A stretch of 64,000 nucleotides of DNA from NCBI RefSeq assembly GCF_031884435.1, contig NZ_CP134779.1:4526001-4590000 (forward strand). Reading direction: 5' to 3'. Positions 15,757 through 24,358 of the stretch are shown one piece after another; the stretch's first letter is position 1; each line of letters begins with the position of its first letter. The notes under the pieces are model-generated. The model had not been told where the DNA came from and made no database searches. It saw only the letters and a list, made by a program, of their open reading frames with translations. The stretch comes from Bosea sp. 685. Its GTDB lineage: Bacteria; Pseudomonadota; Alphaproteobacteria; Rhizobiales; Beijerinckiaceae. A program made the translations under genes and the position numbers.

Positions 15757-17924
15757 AGCTCTGGCTGACCTCCTCCGAAATCGCCGAACTCGCATTGCCC
15801 GGCATGCCGGCGACACGCCAGAACGTCGTCGCCATGGCCGAGCGCGAGGATTGGGCGCGCTTCTCGGCCTGGTGCCGGCCGCGCGCCGGTCGCGGCGGCG
15901 GGCTGGAGTATCACATCAACTTGCTGCCGGTAGCGGCGCGCATGGCCTATCTCGGCGCTGATGCACCTCAGCCACCGGCCGGAGAGGCGCTCCAGGCGGC
16001 ACCGGAGCCGCCGCCTGGCACCGCGCGCGCCGCCACGCTGCAGCTCGATGCGCGCCTTGCCGTTCTCGGCGCGCTCAAGGCCTTCCTGCGCTCAGCCGAC
16101 ATGAAGCAGACGCTGGCCATCGGCCATTTCGTCGACCTCTACAACCTCGACCGCATCGACGTACCGACCTGGGCGCGGGCGCTGTTGCCCCGGCTAGCGC
16201 CCCGTACTGTGCTGCGCTGGTTCGCCGCCGCCAAGGACGGCGAGACCGAGCGCCTGGCGATCGACAAGGGGGCAGCCCGGCGCGGCCAGGGCGTGCTCGA
16301 CGCCGCTTTCGACGGCGAGATCAAGCATTTCGCCATCGCGGTGCACTCCTTCAATGATCTTTATACAGCGCGACAGCTCCACGAGACGCTTCAGCAGGAG
16401 TTCGGCGCGCGCCTTGCCGCGATCGGGCTATCTTTGCCCGGCCTGCGCGCCTTTGAGATGAAATTTCAGGCCTGGAAGCAGGAATTCAGCGCCGGCCTGC
16501 TGCAGATGATGGACCCGGACGGGTTCCGCTCGAAGATGCGGGTCTCGGGCTCCTATGCCCATATGGCGCCGCATCTCAATGCGCTCTGGCAGATCGACGC
16601 CTCGCCAGTCGATGCGCTCTGTGTCGATGGTCGGCATTCGATCTATGTCTGCATAGACATCTGGTCGCGCCGCATCTCGCTCTTCGTCTCGAAGACGCCC
16701 CGTTCGGAAGCGGTTCAGCTCCTGATGCGCAAGGCGATCCTTGCCTGGGGCGTGCCTGACGCGGTGAAAACCGACAACGGCTCGGACTTCGTCGCCCGCG
16801 CCACGGTGCGCCTGTTCGCGAAGCTCCAGATCGAGGCAATCCGGTCGGATGCCTTCGCGCCATGGCAGAAGGGCGTCGTCGAGCGCAACATCCGCACCTT
16901 CCAGACCGATTGCTCGCGCATGCTGCCCGGCTTCGTCGGGCACAGCGTCGCGCATCGCAAGAAGATCGAGGGACGCAAGGCCTTCGCCCAGCGTCTCGGC
17001 CAGGACGAGGCCGCTGCCTTCTCCGTCTCGATGACGGGCGAGGAGCTGCAGGCGATCTGCGATCACTGGGCCGCCGACATTTACGCCCATCACGAACATG
17101 GCGGCATCGGCAGGATGACGCCCTTCGCTCGCGCGGCGTCCTCGACACGCACGATCCGCACCGTCGATGCAGACGCGCTCGCCACGCTGCTGATGCAGGC
17201 GCCCGATGCCCACGGCCTGCGCCGCTACGGCAAGGAGGGCGTGCGCGTCGCCGGCTTCCACTACCTGGCGCCAGGCATCCTGCCTGGAGAGACCGTCTTC
17301 GTGCGGATGGACCCGGCCGACGCCGGAACCGTCTGGCTCTTCGACGAAACAGGCGAAACCTTCCGGGCCAGGGGCCGCAATGCCCGACTGGCCAATATCG
17401 ATCCTGCCGAGCTGATCGCAGAGACGAAGGCCGCGCAGAAGCGGCTCATCGACGAGAGCATGGTCGATGTGAAGGCCATGGCGAAGAAGCGGGTGACGAA
17501 GAGCACCGTGCTGGAACACCGGCTGGCGCTGGCCGCCGAGAAGTCCAGCAACCTCGTCGCTTTCCCACAGCGCTCCGAGATCCACACCACGCCCGCGCTG
17601 GATGCCGGACTGGAGATCGCGGCCATGCGCCGGGGTGATGCACCGATTGCAGCGCCGCTCTCTGACGCCGCCGCCAAGGTCCACCGCGAGTTGCTGGAAG
17701 CGCCGGCCATCGCCGCCCGTTCGGACGGCAAGGTCACGGCACTGCGCCAGTCGGAGACACCGCGCCAGCGCTTCCGCAAGGCCATGGCGATTGAGGCCGC
17801 CATCGCTGCCGGAGAGCCTGTCGCGACCGAACAGGCGCTCTGGCTCGGCTCCTACCAGACGAGCGGTGAATACCGCTCGGAACGGGACTTCCACACCGAA
17901 TTTGGAGAGGCGGCGTCGCGTTAG
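15753..17924 (+). CDS. Mu-type transposase A (MuA)
   Basis: A 723-residue DDE recombinase that cuts and joins the phage ends. The N-terminus is a Mu-type DNA-binding domain (about 1-65). The catalytic core has Asp282 (WQIDASP), Asp341 (KTDNGSDF) and Glu377 (GVVERNIRTF) in the correct order and spacing. After it come the Mu transposase beta-barrel domain (about 500-560) and a C-terminal tail that in Mu contacts MuB and ClpX. The start is GTG 15753, overlapping the ParB-like stop. It acts on the terminal repeats at 11935 and 53637. Confidence 0.95.
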   Translation: MKLWLTSSEIAELALPGMPATRQNVVAMAEREDWARFSAWCRPRAGRGGGLEYHINLLPVAARMAYLGADAPQPPAGEALQAAPEPPPGTARAATLQLDARLAVLGALKAFLRSADMKQTLAIGHFVDLYNLDRIDVPTWARALLPRLAPRTVLRWFAAAKDGETERLAIDKGAARRGQGVLDAAFDGEIKHFAIAVHSFNDLYTARQLHETLQQEFGARLAAIGLSLPGLRAFEMKFQAWKQEFSAGLLQMMDPDGFRSKMRVSGSYAHMAPHLNALWQIDASPVDALCVDGRHSIYVCIDIWSRRISLFVSKTPRSEAVQLLMRKAILAWGVPDAVKTDNGSDFVARATVRLFAKLQIEAIRSDAFAPWQKGVVERNIRTFQTDCSRMLPGFVGHSVAHRKKIEGRKAFAQRLGQDEAAAFSVSMTGEELQAICDHWAADIYAHHEHGGIGRMTPFARAASSTRTIRTVDADALATLLMQAPDAHGLRRYGKEGVRVAGFHYLAPGILPGETVFVRMDPADAGTVWLFDETGETFRARGRNARLANIDPAELIAETKAAQKRLIDESMVDVKAMAKKRVTKSTVLEHRLALAAEKSSNLVAFPQRSEIHTTPALDAGLEIAAMRRGDAPIAAPLSDAAAKVHRELLEAPAIAARSDGKVTALRQSETPRQRFRKAMAIEAAIAAGEPVATEQALWLGSYQTSGEYRSERDFHTEFGEAASR

Positions 17925-17985
17925 CGCCTGCCCAAAAGAAGCTCCGGCGAACCGGGGCTCAGTTGATCTGATCGAGGGATCGAAT

Positions 17986-18756
17986 ATGTCGAACGTCACG
18001 GACTACAAGCCCAAGGGGACGCTGGCGCCGCTCAAGAACGTGGCGTCGATGCTGACCCTGGCGACGCGCCTGATCGAGCGTTCGCCGCATCTGCCGGGGC
18101 TCGGCTGCTTCAGCGGACCATCGGGCTACGGCAAGAGCTGGGCCGCGATCTACCTGCAGAACAAGAAGGACGCCCTGCGCGTCGAGGTCGGCGAGAGCTG
18201 GACCAAACTCACCCTGATCAAGGCCATCCTGCGCGAGCTGGGTGTCAACGAGCCCAAAGGCACGGTCGCCACCCTCACGGAGGCCGCGATCGAGCGCCTG
18301 TCGCGCCCTGGCCACCCGCCGCTGCTGATCGACGAGGCGGACCGCCTGGTCGACAAGGGCTTCATCGAGATCGTCCGCGAGATCCATGAGGCCTCGCAGG
18401 TTCCGATCATCCTGATCGGCGAGGAAGAGCTTCCCGGCAAGCTCGCCCGCTCGGAGCGCACCCATAACCGCGTCTTGGCTTGGCAGCTTGCCCAGCCCTG
18501 CGATCTCGAAGACGCGATGCTGCTGGCGCAGCTCTATGTGCCGGGCTGGCTGACGATCGCCGATGATCTGCTGGACCATCTCCGGAACAAATCCCAGGGC
18601 CGCGCCCGCCGTATCTGCAGCAACATCGACAACGTCATCGAATGGGCGCGGGTCCGGGGCCTGAAGAGCGCGGAGCTGAAGAGCTACGACGGCCCGATCG
18701 ACACGGGCGAGCCGCCGAAGCGCTCAGTCCTCGGCGTCTCACGGAGGGCGTCATGA
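17986..18756 (+). CDS. MuB-like target-capture ATPase
   Basis: A 256-residue AAA+ ATPase. Walker A is GPSGYGKS at residues 44-51 and Walker B is LLIDEAD at 113-119. The N-terminal helix-turn-helix of Mu's own MuB is missing, as in many shorter MuB homologues. MuB binds DNA with ATP, delivers targets to MuA and confers target immunity. ATG 17986 follows GAGGGA. The gene starts 61 bases after MuA and its stop overlaps the next ATG. Confidence 0.92.
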   Translation: MSNVTDYKPKGTLAPLKNVASMLTLATRLIERSPHLPGLGCFSGPSGYGKSWAAIYLQNKKDALRVEVGESWTKLTLIKAILRELGVNEPKGTVATLTEAAIERLSRPGHPPLLIDEADRLVDKGFIEIVREIHEASQVPIILIGEEELPGKLARSERTHNRVLAWQLAQPCDLEDAMLLAQLYVPGWLTIADDLLDHLRNKSQGRARRICSNIDNVIEWARVRGLKSAELKSYDGPIDTGEPPKRSVLGVSRRAS

Positions 18757-19373
18757 AGCGCGCCGTTCCCAACCCGCTGCCGCAAGGGCCGCAGCACTAT
18801 TGGAAGCAGATGGTGGCCTTCACCCGCCAGGGCGGCTTCACCATCACCGAGATCCACAAGGCTTCCTCGGTCCGCGCTCGCAGCACGATCAAGTCCTACG
18901 TGCTCTTCTGCGCCGAGCAGGGCCATATCGAACTGGTCGGCGAACGCCCGACCGAGAAGAACCGCACCGCCGGCATCTACAAGGTCTGTAACCTGCGGGC
19001 CGAAGCGCCGGTCCAGCGCCGTCCGGATTTCACCGGCGAACGTGGCCGGCGCTGCCAGCAGCTTTGGACCGCGATGCGGGCGCTGCGGACCTTCACGGTG
19101 CGCGATCTCGCCATCGCCGCCGCGACGGACACTGTCGACATATCCGAGCCGACCGCGCGCACCTATGTCTTCGCGCTCTCCAAGGCCGGCTATCTCGTCG
19201 AGATAGGCCGCCGGAAGCAGCGCGGCGTCCAGGCTCACTGGAAACTCATGCCGGGGTTCAATACCGGCCCGCTGTGCCCCGCCACGACGAAGCACGGCAC
19301 CGTCGTCTTCGACCGCAATTTGGGGCGGGTCGTTAACCCTAACGCCTCGGAAACCACCGGGAGGGCGGCATGA
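18753..19373 (+). CDS. Early phage protein with two winged-helix-like halves
   Basis: A 206-residue protein. Two similar blocks, FTITEIHKASSVRARSTIKSYVLFCAEQGHIELVGE (about 28-65) and FTVRDLAIAAATDTVDISEPTARTYVFALSKAGYLVEIG (about 107-145), each look like a winged helix, so this is probably a tandem DNA-binding protein. It sits directly after MuB with an ATGA overlap; conserved proteins occur at this place in alphaproteobacterial Mu-like phages. Its target is unknown. Confidence 0.75.
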   Translation: MKRAVPNPLPQGPQHYWKQMVAFTRQGGFTITEIHKASSVRARSTIKSYVLFCAEQGHIELVGERPTEKNRTAGIYKVCNLRAEAPVQRRPDFTGERGRRCQQLWTAMRALRTFTVRDLAIAAATDTVDISEPTARTYVFALSKAGYLVEIGRRKQRGVQAHWKLMPGFNTGPLCPATTKHGTVVFDRNLGRVVNPNASETTGRAA

Positions 19374-19768
19374 ACCGCGGCCCTATCTCCGGCAGGGGCT
19401 CGAAGGTCGATCCTGTCGCCAAGGCGCAGGCCGCCTGGGGCGAGGCGATGCCAAAGGAGGTGCTGGCGCTGGCCGAGGCCTGCCGTGCGGCAACGGCCTC
19501 CGCCATCGCCGCACGGCTCAATTACTCCGACGCCGTCATCAGCCAGACGCTGGCCGGCACTTATCGCGGCGACCTCAACAAGGTCTTCGCCACGATCCGG
19601 GGCGCCCTGATGGGCGAGGTCGTCATGTGCCCGGTCCTCGACGAGATCGGCAAGGACCGCTGCCTCTCCGAACAGGGCAAGCCCTTTTCAGCCACCAGCT
19701 CGACCCGCGCCCGGCTCTTCCACGCCTGCAAAACCTGCCCGTCCCGCCAACAGAAGGACTCCGCCTGA
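19370..19768 (+). CDS. Early regulator-like protein with C-terminal cysteines
   Basis: One hundred and thirty-two residues. The middle (ATASAIAARLNYSDAVISQTLAGTYRGDLNKVFATIRGALMG, about 43-84) reads as a helix-turn-helix. The tail holds four cysteines, VMCPVLDEIGKDRCLSEQ and FHACKTCPSRQ, which could bind zinc or an iron-sulfur cluster. It overlaps the genes on both sides. A DNA-binding role in early control is inference. Confidence 0.7.
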   Translation: MNRGPISGRGSKVDPVAKAQAAWGEAMPKEVLALAEACRAATASAIAARLNYSDAVISQTLAGTYRGDLNKVFATIRGALMGEVVMCPVLDEIGKDRCLSEQGKPFSATSSTRARLFHACKTCPSRQQKDSA

Positions 19769-20010
19769 TGTTCTCGTCAGCTTGCAAGCTGCTGGCCCTC
19801 ACCATGGCCGTGTTCGGCCCCTTCTTCGCGGGCGTCATGTACCACCTGGTGCGTCAGCCCGAGGTCTACGCCTTCTTCCTGGCGTTCGGTATCATGCTCG
19901 GCCTCGCCGGCATCCTGGGCTTCGCCTCCTTCGAGCGGCAGGAGCGCCGCCAGCACCAGGCGCACATGGCCATTGGCCGTGGCTTCTGGCGCACCGGCAG
20001 CGAGGGCTGA
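19768..20010 (+). CDS. Small membrane protein, early region
   Basis: Eighty residues with two membrane segments (about 5-27 and 34-52) and a charged tail FERQERRQHQAHMA. The start is ATG 19768 with TGATG overlap to the previous gene. No function is known; small membrane proteins of this kind occur in the early operon of related phages. Confidence 0.65.
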   Translation: MFSSACKLLALTMAVFGPFFAGVMYHLVRQPEVYAFFLAFGIMLGLAGILGFASFERQERRQHQAHMAIGRGFWRTGSEG

Positions 20011-20014
20011 GCCG

Positions 20015-20431
20015 ATGGAGCCCAAGCCCCTCTCCGCCGATCTCCGCGAGCTGCGCGATCTCTTTCGGCGCTATGTCGGCTCGCATCAGCGGCCGACGAT
20101 CGACGCCTGCCGCGAGCTGACTGCCTCGCTCTCCCTCCTGGCCGAGAAGGCCGACCGCCTTGAGGCGCGCGCCCAGAACGCCGCCGAGATGGAGGCGATT
20201 GCGCGCGACCTCGACATCGTCGCCAGCGCCGCGCTTTCACCCTCGCTTCAAGAGGCCTTGAAAGCCCAGCAATTCGAGATCCAGCGCGGGCTGGATCGCG
20301 GCGAGCCGGAGCATGTCTCGCGTCCCCGCCTCGCTGCGCTCTCCTCGCAGATTGGCGATAGCAACGTCGTCACCTTCCCAATGGCGTCGCGCCAGCGCGC
20401 CGCCTTCAGCGATGGTGGGGACGCGGCATGA
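20015..20431 (+). CDS. Hypothetical early phage protein
   Basis: One hundred and thirty-eight residues from ATG 20015. The first 90 residues are strongly helical and coiled-coil-like (LRELRDLFRRYVGSHQRPTIDACRELTASLSLLAEKADRLEARAQNAAEMEAIARDLDIV). No recognisable domain. It starts 4 bases after the membrane protein and overlaps the DnaA-like gene by an ATGA. Confidence 0.65.
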   Translation: MEPKPLSADLRELRDLFRRYVGSHQRPTIDACRELTASLSLLAEKADRLEARAQNAAEMEAIARDLDIVASAALSPSLQEALKAQQFEIQRGLDRGEPEHVSRPRLAALSSQIGDSNVVTFPMASRQRAAFSDGGDAA

Positions 20432-20913
20432 GCGAGCGCCACGTCACTCTCGACATCATCGTCGCCGCCGTCAGCGCCGTGACCGGCATCGACCGGCGCG
20501 ACATCATGGCCGAGACCCGTGTGAAGGACGCCGCGCGGGCTCGCTTCGCGGTCTACTGGCTCGCGGAAAAGATGATCGACATCAGCAGAGCCGCGCTTGG
20601 CCGGGCGTTGGGTGATCGCGACCACAGCACGATCATCTTGGGGATCGCCCGCGCCGAAGAGCTCCGGGCGCAAGACATCGAGTTCCGGCAAACCACCGAT
20701 CTGATGCTCGGCACCCTGCTCGCGATCGAGAAGCACGGCCTGCTGCGCCTTGCCCAAACCGTCGATCCCGTGGCCACCGCCCAGCGCGTGTTGAGCCATC
20801 CCACGCGCGAGGCCGTCCGCGTCTCGGCACACGAGATCATCGCGCTCTGCGAGGCCGTTCTCGCGGACGCCCCCACCACATCCCCCGAACAGGAGACCGA
20901 CCATGCAGCTTGA
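20428..20913 (+). CDS. DnaA domain IV-like DNA-binding protein
   Basis: A 161-residue protein. Residues about 8-75 match the C-terminal DNA-binding domain of DnaA: VTGIDRRDIMAETRVKDAARARFAVYWLAE, then GRALGDRDHSTIILGIARAEEL, which contains the GxRDHST signature of the DnaA-box-reading helix. There is no AAA+ domain, so it cannot melt origins itself. It might bind DnaA boxes on phage or host DNA and tilt replication during lytic transposition; that is inference. Confidence 0.85.
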   Translation: MSERHVTLDIIVAAVSAVTGIDRRDIMAETRVKDAARARFAVYWLAEKMIDISRAALGRALGDRDHSTIILGIARAEELRAQDIEFRQTTDLMLGTLLAIEKHGLLRLAQTVDPVATAQRVLSHPTREAVRVSAHEIIALCEAVLADAPTTSPEQETDHAA

Positions 20914-21658
20914 GACTGCGCTTCTCGTCGATTCGACCGATCCGATGTTGCAAGAGGCGATCGAGAAGGTCCGCGCCGCCGGCCTCCAGGTTCTGCCGAT
21001 CGGCGCCGAGATCGAGTTCACCAAGCCCATTGTTACCGCTGGCACGATCGAGGTCGGCGGCGGGAGCTACATGCGCGACGCCAAGGGCTCGCTCATCCCG
21101 ATCGAGAACATCCGCGCGGCCGATCAACTCGAAGACGAGACGGTCCGCAAGATCATGGCATTCGCCGAGGATCTGTCTGCCCAGATCAGGCGCTTCAGGG
21201 AGCACACCTTCGCCGATCTGAACGGTGTCCATGCGCTCTACCAGCAAGACTACGGCGCCAAAGCCGGCGGCGAGAAGGGCAACGTCACCTTCCAGACCTT
21301 CGACGGGCTGAAGAAGGTCCAGGTGCAGATCGCGAACCTGATCGAGTTCGGGCCGCAGCTGCAGCAGGCGAAGGCGCTGATCGACGAGTGTTTGAAGGAG
21401 TGGGGCGCGGAAAGCCGGCCCGAGATCCGCGCGCTGGTGAACCGCGTCTTCAACGTCGATCAGGCCGGCCAGATCAACAAGGCCGAGCTGTTCTCGCTGT
21501 TGCGCATGGAGATCCTCGACGAGCGTTGGGTCAGTGCCATGAAGGCAATCCGCGACGCCATCCGGATCACCGGCACGAAGGAATATGTCCGCTTCTACAT
21601 GCGCTCGCGGCCGAACGACGAGTGGCGTGCCGTCGCCATCAACATCGCAGCGGCGTGA
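20903..21658 (+). CDS. DUF3164 family protein (Mu early region)
   Basis: A 251-residue protein matching the DUF3164 pattern: YMRDAKGSLIPIENIRAADQLEDETVRKI near residues 52-81 and the closing TKEYVRFYMRSRPNDEWRAVAINIAAA. DUF3164 proteins are near-universal in the early operons of Mu-like phages; their function is unknown. The start lies 11 bases inside the preceding gene. Confidence 0.88.
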   Translation: MQLETALLVDSTDPMLQEAIEKVRAAGLQVLPIGAEIEFTKPIVTAGTIEVGGGSYMRDAKGSLIPIENIRAADQLEDETVRKIMAFAEDLSAQIRRFREHTFADLNGVHALYQQDYGAKAGGEKGNVTFQTFDGLKKVQVQIANLIEFGPQLQQAKALIDECLKEWGAESRPEIRALVNRVFNVDQAGQINKAELFSLLRMEILDERWVSAMKAIRDAIRITGTKEYVRFYMRSRPNDEWRAVAINIAAA

Positions 21659-21665
21659 GGGCGAC

Positions 21666-21977
21666 ATGGACAAAGCGCAGAACGAGCAGATCGCGGCCGA
21701 GCTGAACGCCCTGTCGCTGGCGACAGCGGTGCGGGCGGTGGAGGCGATCGAAGGACTGCAGCAGCGCTATTCGTCTGTCGTCGCTCTCGACATTGCGGTG
21801 CAGGCGCTGCTCACGGCGGCCGTCTCTCTGCTCAGGACCGGAGAAGCCCAGGGCTTTCAGGTCGACGTCGAACGAGCCGCTCGGGCCGGCATCGAGAACA
21901 TCCTCAAGCTCAATGCCCGTCATCATCAGCGGCGCCCGGACGGATCGTTCGATCCGGCTGGCGCGGCGTTCAACTGA
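21666..21977 (+). CDS. Hypothetical early phage protein
   Basis: One hundred and three residues starting MDKAQNEQIAAELNALSLATAVRAVEAIEGL, mostly helical, with a hydrophobic middle (VALDIAVQALLTAAVSLL) that is probably a buried helix rather than a membrane span. It lies 7 bases after the DUF3164 gene on the same strand. I recognise no family. Confidence 0.6.
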   Translation: MDKAQNEQIAAELNALSLATAVRAVEAIEGLQQRYSSVVALDIAVQALLTAAVSLLRTGEAQGFQVDVERAARAGIENILKLNARHHQRRPDGSFDPAGAAFN

Positions 21978-21987
21978 GGGCGCTTCA

Positions 21988-22224
21988 ATGAACCTTCACA
22001 ACATCCTCAACACCGATTTCGACCGGCTCGTCCTGGCGCCAGAAGATTTCCCGAAGAACGCGCTGATCCGGGTCGCCACCTTCGACCACGAGCAGGGCGA
22101 GGTGTCCTTCAAGGCTCGCGTCGTCGGCCCGTCCTCGGCCTCGCACCTGCGCATCCGCACCGACGACGGGCTCGTCTTCGCGGTGCCGGCCGGCGACTGC
22201 GACCTGATCGAGGGGGACGCGTGA
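21988..22224 (+). CDS. Hypothetical small early phage protein
   Basis: Seventy-eight residues from ATG 21988 (MNLHNILNTDFDRLVLAPEDFPKNALIRVATFD). The alternating hydrophobic pattern of the second half (VSFKARVVGPSSASHLRIRTDDGLVFAVPAGDCDLIEGD) suggests a small beta-barrel. It ends in a GTGATG overlap with the next gene. No known function. Confidence 0.6.
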   Translation: MNLHNILNTDFDRLVLAPEDFPKNALIRVATFDHEQGEVSFKARVVGPSSASHLRIRTDDGLVFAVPAGDCDLIEGDA

Positions 22225-22457
22225 TGGCCCAGCTGCGCGCCTTCACGCGCCCCGAGGAGCGCGCCCTAGTCAAGCTCCATGCGCTGCTGGGCCAGACCCA
22301 GCTCGACATCACGCGCGACCGGCCCTCGATCTATACGCGCCTGGCCGACAACGGCCTGGCCGCCATCACCACAGTGCGCCGTCAGAAGCGCGCCAGGCTC
22401 ACCGCGACGGGGCGGTACTTCGCCGAGTTGATCGCGGCGCGGGAGACGCGGTCATGA
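22221..22457 (+). CDS. Hypothetical small early phage protein, possibly DNA-binding
   Basis: Seventy-eight residues if GTG 22221 is used, 77 from ATG 22224. It is basic, and LADNGLAAITTVRRQKRARLTATGRYFAELI resembles the recognition-helix and wing part of a winged helix. No family is recognised. It overlaps the genes on both sides. Confidence 0.55.
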   Translation: MMAQLRAFTRPEERALVKLHALLGQTQLDITRDRPSIYTRLADNGLAAITTVRRQKRARLTATGRYFAELIAARETRS

Positions 22458-23146
22458 CCCCGCGCGAGCGCCTCCGGGCCAAGATCGCCGCCCTGCAGGC
22501 GAAGACGGCTGCGGCTGGTTGCACCGAGGCCGAGGCCATGGCTGCAGCCGCTGTGGCGGCTCGCCTCATGGCGGAGCATGCCTTCGACCAGGCCGACATC
22601 GAGATGACCGAGGCGACAGCGCCGGATAGCTCGACCAGGACGACCAACCGCACCACCTGGCGCGACAAGGTCTCTGGGGCGATCGCCCTCGTCACCAACT
22701 GCGCCTGGCTGATCCGCACCAATGACGGCGACGTGCTCTTCGTCGGGCGCGAGCCGGGTCCGGACATCGCAGCTTATCTGCGCGACGTGTGCTTCCGCGC
22801 GGTCGAGCGTGCCCTGCGCGAGTTCAAGGAGACGCCGTTCTACCAGCGCCGCCGCAAGCTCTCGACACGGCGCCAGGCTGCCGCCGATTTTGTCGAGGGC
22901 ATGGTGCTACGGCTGACAGTCCGGCTCCTAGAGCTGTTCCGGTCGGTGCGCGATGACGATGCCCGCGCAGCCGCCAAGCAGGCACTGGCAAAACGAGCCG
23001 GCACCACCGTCTCGATCACGATGAAGGAGCGGAAGGAGCGCTATTCCGCTGCTGGCGGTGCGGGCTGGCGCGCCGGCGCCGATGTCGGCCTGCACCATGG
23101 CGTCGCCGGCACGGCCGCGCCGAAGCAGATCGGGAGCGGCTCATGA
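22454..23146 (+). CDS. DUF2786 domain protein
   Basis: A 230-residue protein. Residues 1-45 (RERLRAKIAALQAKTAAAGCTEAEAMAAAAVAARLMAEHAFDQADI) match DUF2786. The rest (VFVGREPGPDIAAYLRDVCFRAVERALREFKET, then RQAAADFVEGMVLRL) is the conserved partner domain of that family. DUF2786 proteins occur in many phages, including Mu-like ones, without a known role. Confidence 0.82.
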   Translation: MTPRERLRAKIAALQAKTAAAGCTEAEAMAAAAVAARLMAEHAFDQADIEMTEATAPDSSTRTTNRTTWRDKVSGAIALVTNCAWLIRTNDGDVLFVGREPGPDIAAYLRDVCFRAVERALREFKETPFYQRRRKLSTRRQAAADFVEGMVLRLTVRLLELFRSVRDDDARAAAKQALAKRAGTTVSITMKERKERYSAAGGAGWRAGADVGLHHGVAGTAAPKQIGSGS

Positions 23147-23463
23147 CCGCGCCCAAGGTCTCCCTCTCCCAGCAGGCCGAGGCGGTGCGCTTCGCCGAGA
23201 CGCGTCAGCGCTCCCTGGCTTGCGGCGGCACAGTGCGCGGCGAGCGCTCGAAGTCTGTCGAAGAATTCGACATCGTGCGCCTCGGTGCCGCCGCCCGCAC
23301 GCTGGCGCTGTTCTCGCAGAACGAAGACGAGCTACGCGCCTTCCTGCAACTGCCGGCCGAGGCCCGCCAGGCCGTCCTGCAGCACGGGCCAGCGCTGGCC
23401 GAGATCTGCATGGAGCTCGCGATATGCGAGGCCACAGCCAAGGCTGGAGGGCCGGTGCGATGA
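23143..23463 (+). CDS. Hypothetical early phage protein
   Basis: One hundred and six residues, helical, with LRAFLQLPAEARQAVLQHGPALAEICMELAICEATAKAGG at the end. It overlaps the DUF2786 gene by an ATGA. It is the last early gene before an antisense insertion; the next rightward gene lies 664 bases on, whereas its neighbours overlap. Confidence 0.6.
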   Translation: MTAPKVSLSQQAEAVRFAETRQRSLACGGTVRGERSKSVEEFDIVRLGAAARTLALFSQNEDELRAFLQLPAEARQAVLQHGPALAEICMELAICEATAKAGGPVR

Positions 23464-23465
23464 GT

Positions 23466-24065
23466 TCAGGGCGTACCAGAAACGTTCAAGGCACGGATGG
23501 CGTGAAGTGCTTCGGACTGGAACGCATATGCGGTAATGGCCATTACACCGAGAACGCCATCGCAGCCCCTTCCGCGATAGAGCGCCTGAATCAGAACATT
23601 CAGCGCACCGAGCATTACATCCAAAGTCTGGTCATCAACCTTTCCAGTCTTTGGCGGTTTGCGCCGAAGCTCCCCGACCCAAGAAAAATTGGCCCTAGAC
23701 AGAGCCCCAAAGCTGACACCTGCCGGATAGCCGTGGGCGATTGCATTGCGGTATTCGGCCACTTTTTTAGCGATCTCCGCAAAAGCCTCAATGGACGGCA
23801 GCCAATTCGGGTCGAGAAGAGGCTGTGCCAGTTTGGTGAATTCATCGATCCGTTGGGTCGGCGTAAGGCGATCCGTCGCTGGTATGGCCCCCGAAACAAC
23901 TGGTGCACCCATCTCCCACAACGTGAGCTCCAGCTCATGCTCGAAGACGGCCCATGCCATCGTCAAAACACCCACTTTCGTCAGCTGTTCGCGCGAGTAC
24001 TCGTGGCGAGAGAGGAAAATATTGAGCAGTTCTTCTGGTTCGAGGGGCGCCGGAATCGAGCTCAT
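23466..24065 (-). CDS. Antisense accessory protein with an HEPN-like R-x4-H motif
   Basis: A 199-residue protein on the opposite strand to the whole early operon, in DNA of visibly lower GC than its neighbours. VGVLTMAWAVFEHELELTLWEMG (about 31-53) is a helix, and KVAEYRNAIAHGYPAG places Arg106 and His111 in an R-x4-H arrangement, the hallmark of HEPN ribonuclease domains. I cannot name the family. Position, strand and composition mark it as a moron with its own promoter, active in the lysogen. A defence or superinfection role is inference. Confidence 0.75.
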   Translation of the reverse strand: MSSIPAPLEPEELLNIFLSRHEYSREQLTKVGVLTMAWAVFEHELELTLWEMGAPVVSGAIPATDRLTPTQRIDEFTKLAQPLLDPNWLPSIEAFAEIAKKVAEYRNAIAHGYPAGVSFGALSRANFSWVGELRRKPPKTGKVDDQTLDVMLGALNVLIQALYRGRGCDGVLGVMAITAYAFQSEALHAIRALNVSGTP

Positions 24066-24127
24066 GACTTCCTGTCAGCCTCAACGGATCTGTTTCGTCT
24101 TCCTTGTTGTCGCATTGGCGGGCTCGC

Positions 24128-24358
24128 GTGACCATGGCCGCCTTCGCCACACGTCGTCCTGGGCCGTCCGACGCTGCCGCCATCTCGGCGCTGCTGGCGC
24201 GAGGCGAGCTGGCCGAGATCGACGCGGAGCGCGCCCGCCTGGAGGGCGTCATCGCCAGCATCCTGCCGCGCCGCTCAACCATCATTGAAGACCGCTTGAA
24301 GCAGCTGACGCGCAAGCGAGTCGAACTGGTCGCGGCGATCGCGAGGGCCACGCGATGA
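24128..24358 (+). CDS. Hypothetical small early phage protein
   Basis: Seventy-six residues from GTG 24128 (74 from ATG 24134). A predicted coiled coil (ELAEIDAERARLEGVIASILPRRSTIIEDRLKQLTRKRVELVAAIA) makes up most of it. It resumes the early operon after the antisense insertion and ends in an ATGA overlap with gemA. Confidence 0.55.
   Translation: MTMAAFATRRPGPSDAAAISALLARGELAEIDAERARLEGVIASILPRRSTIIEDRLKQLTRKRVELVAAIARATR

Noticed and set aside
16428..17999. A 523-codon leftward frame inside MuA
   Set aside because: MuA has an intact DDE core in the other direction; this frame has no domain and no start context.
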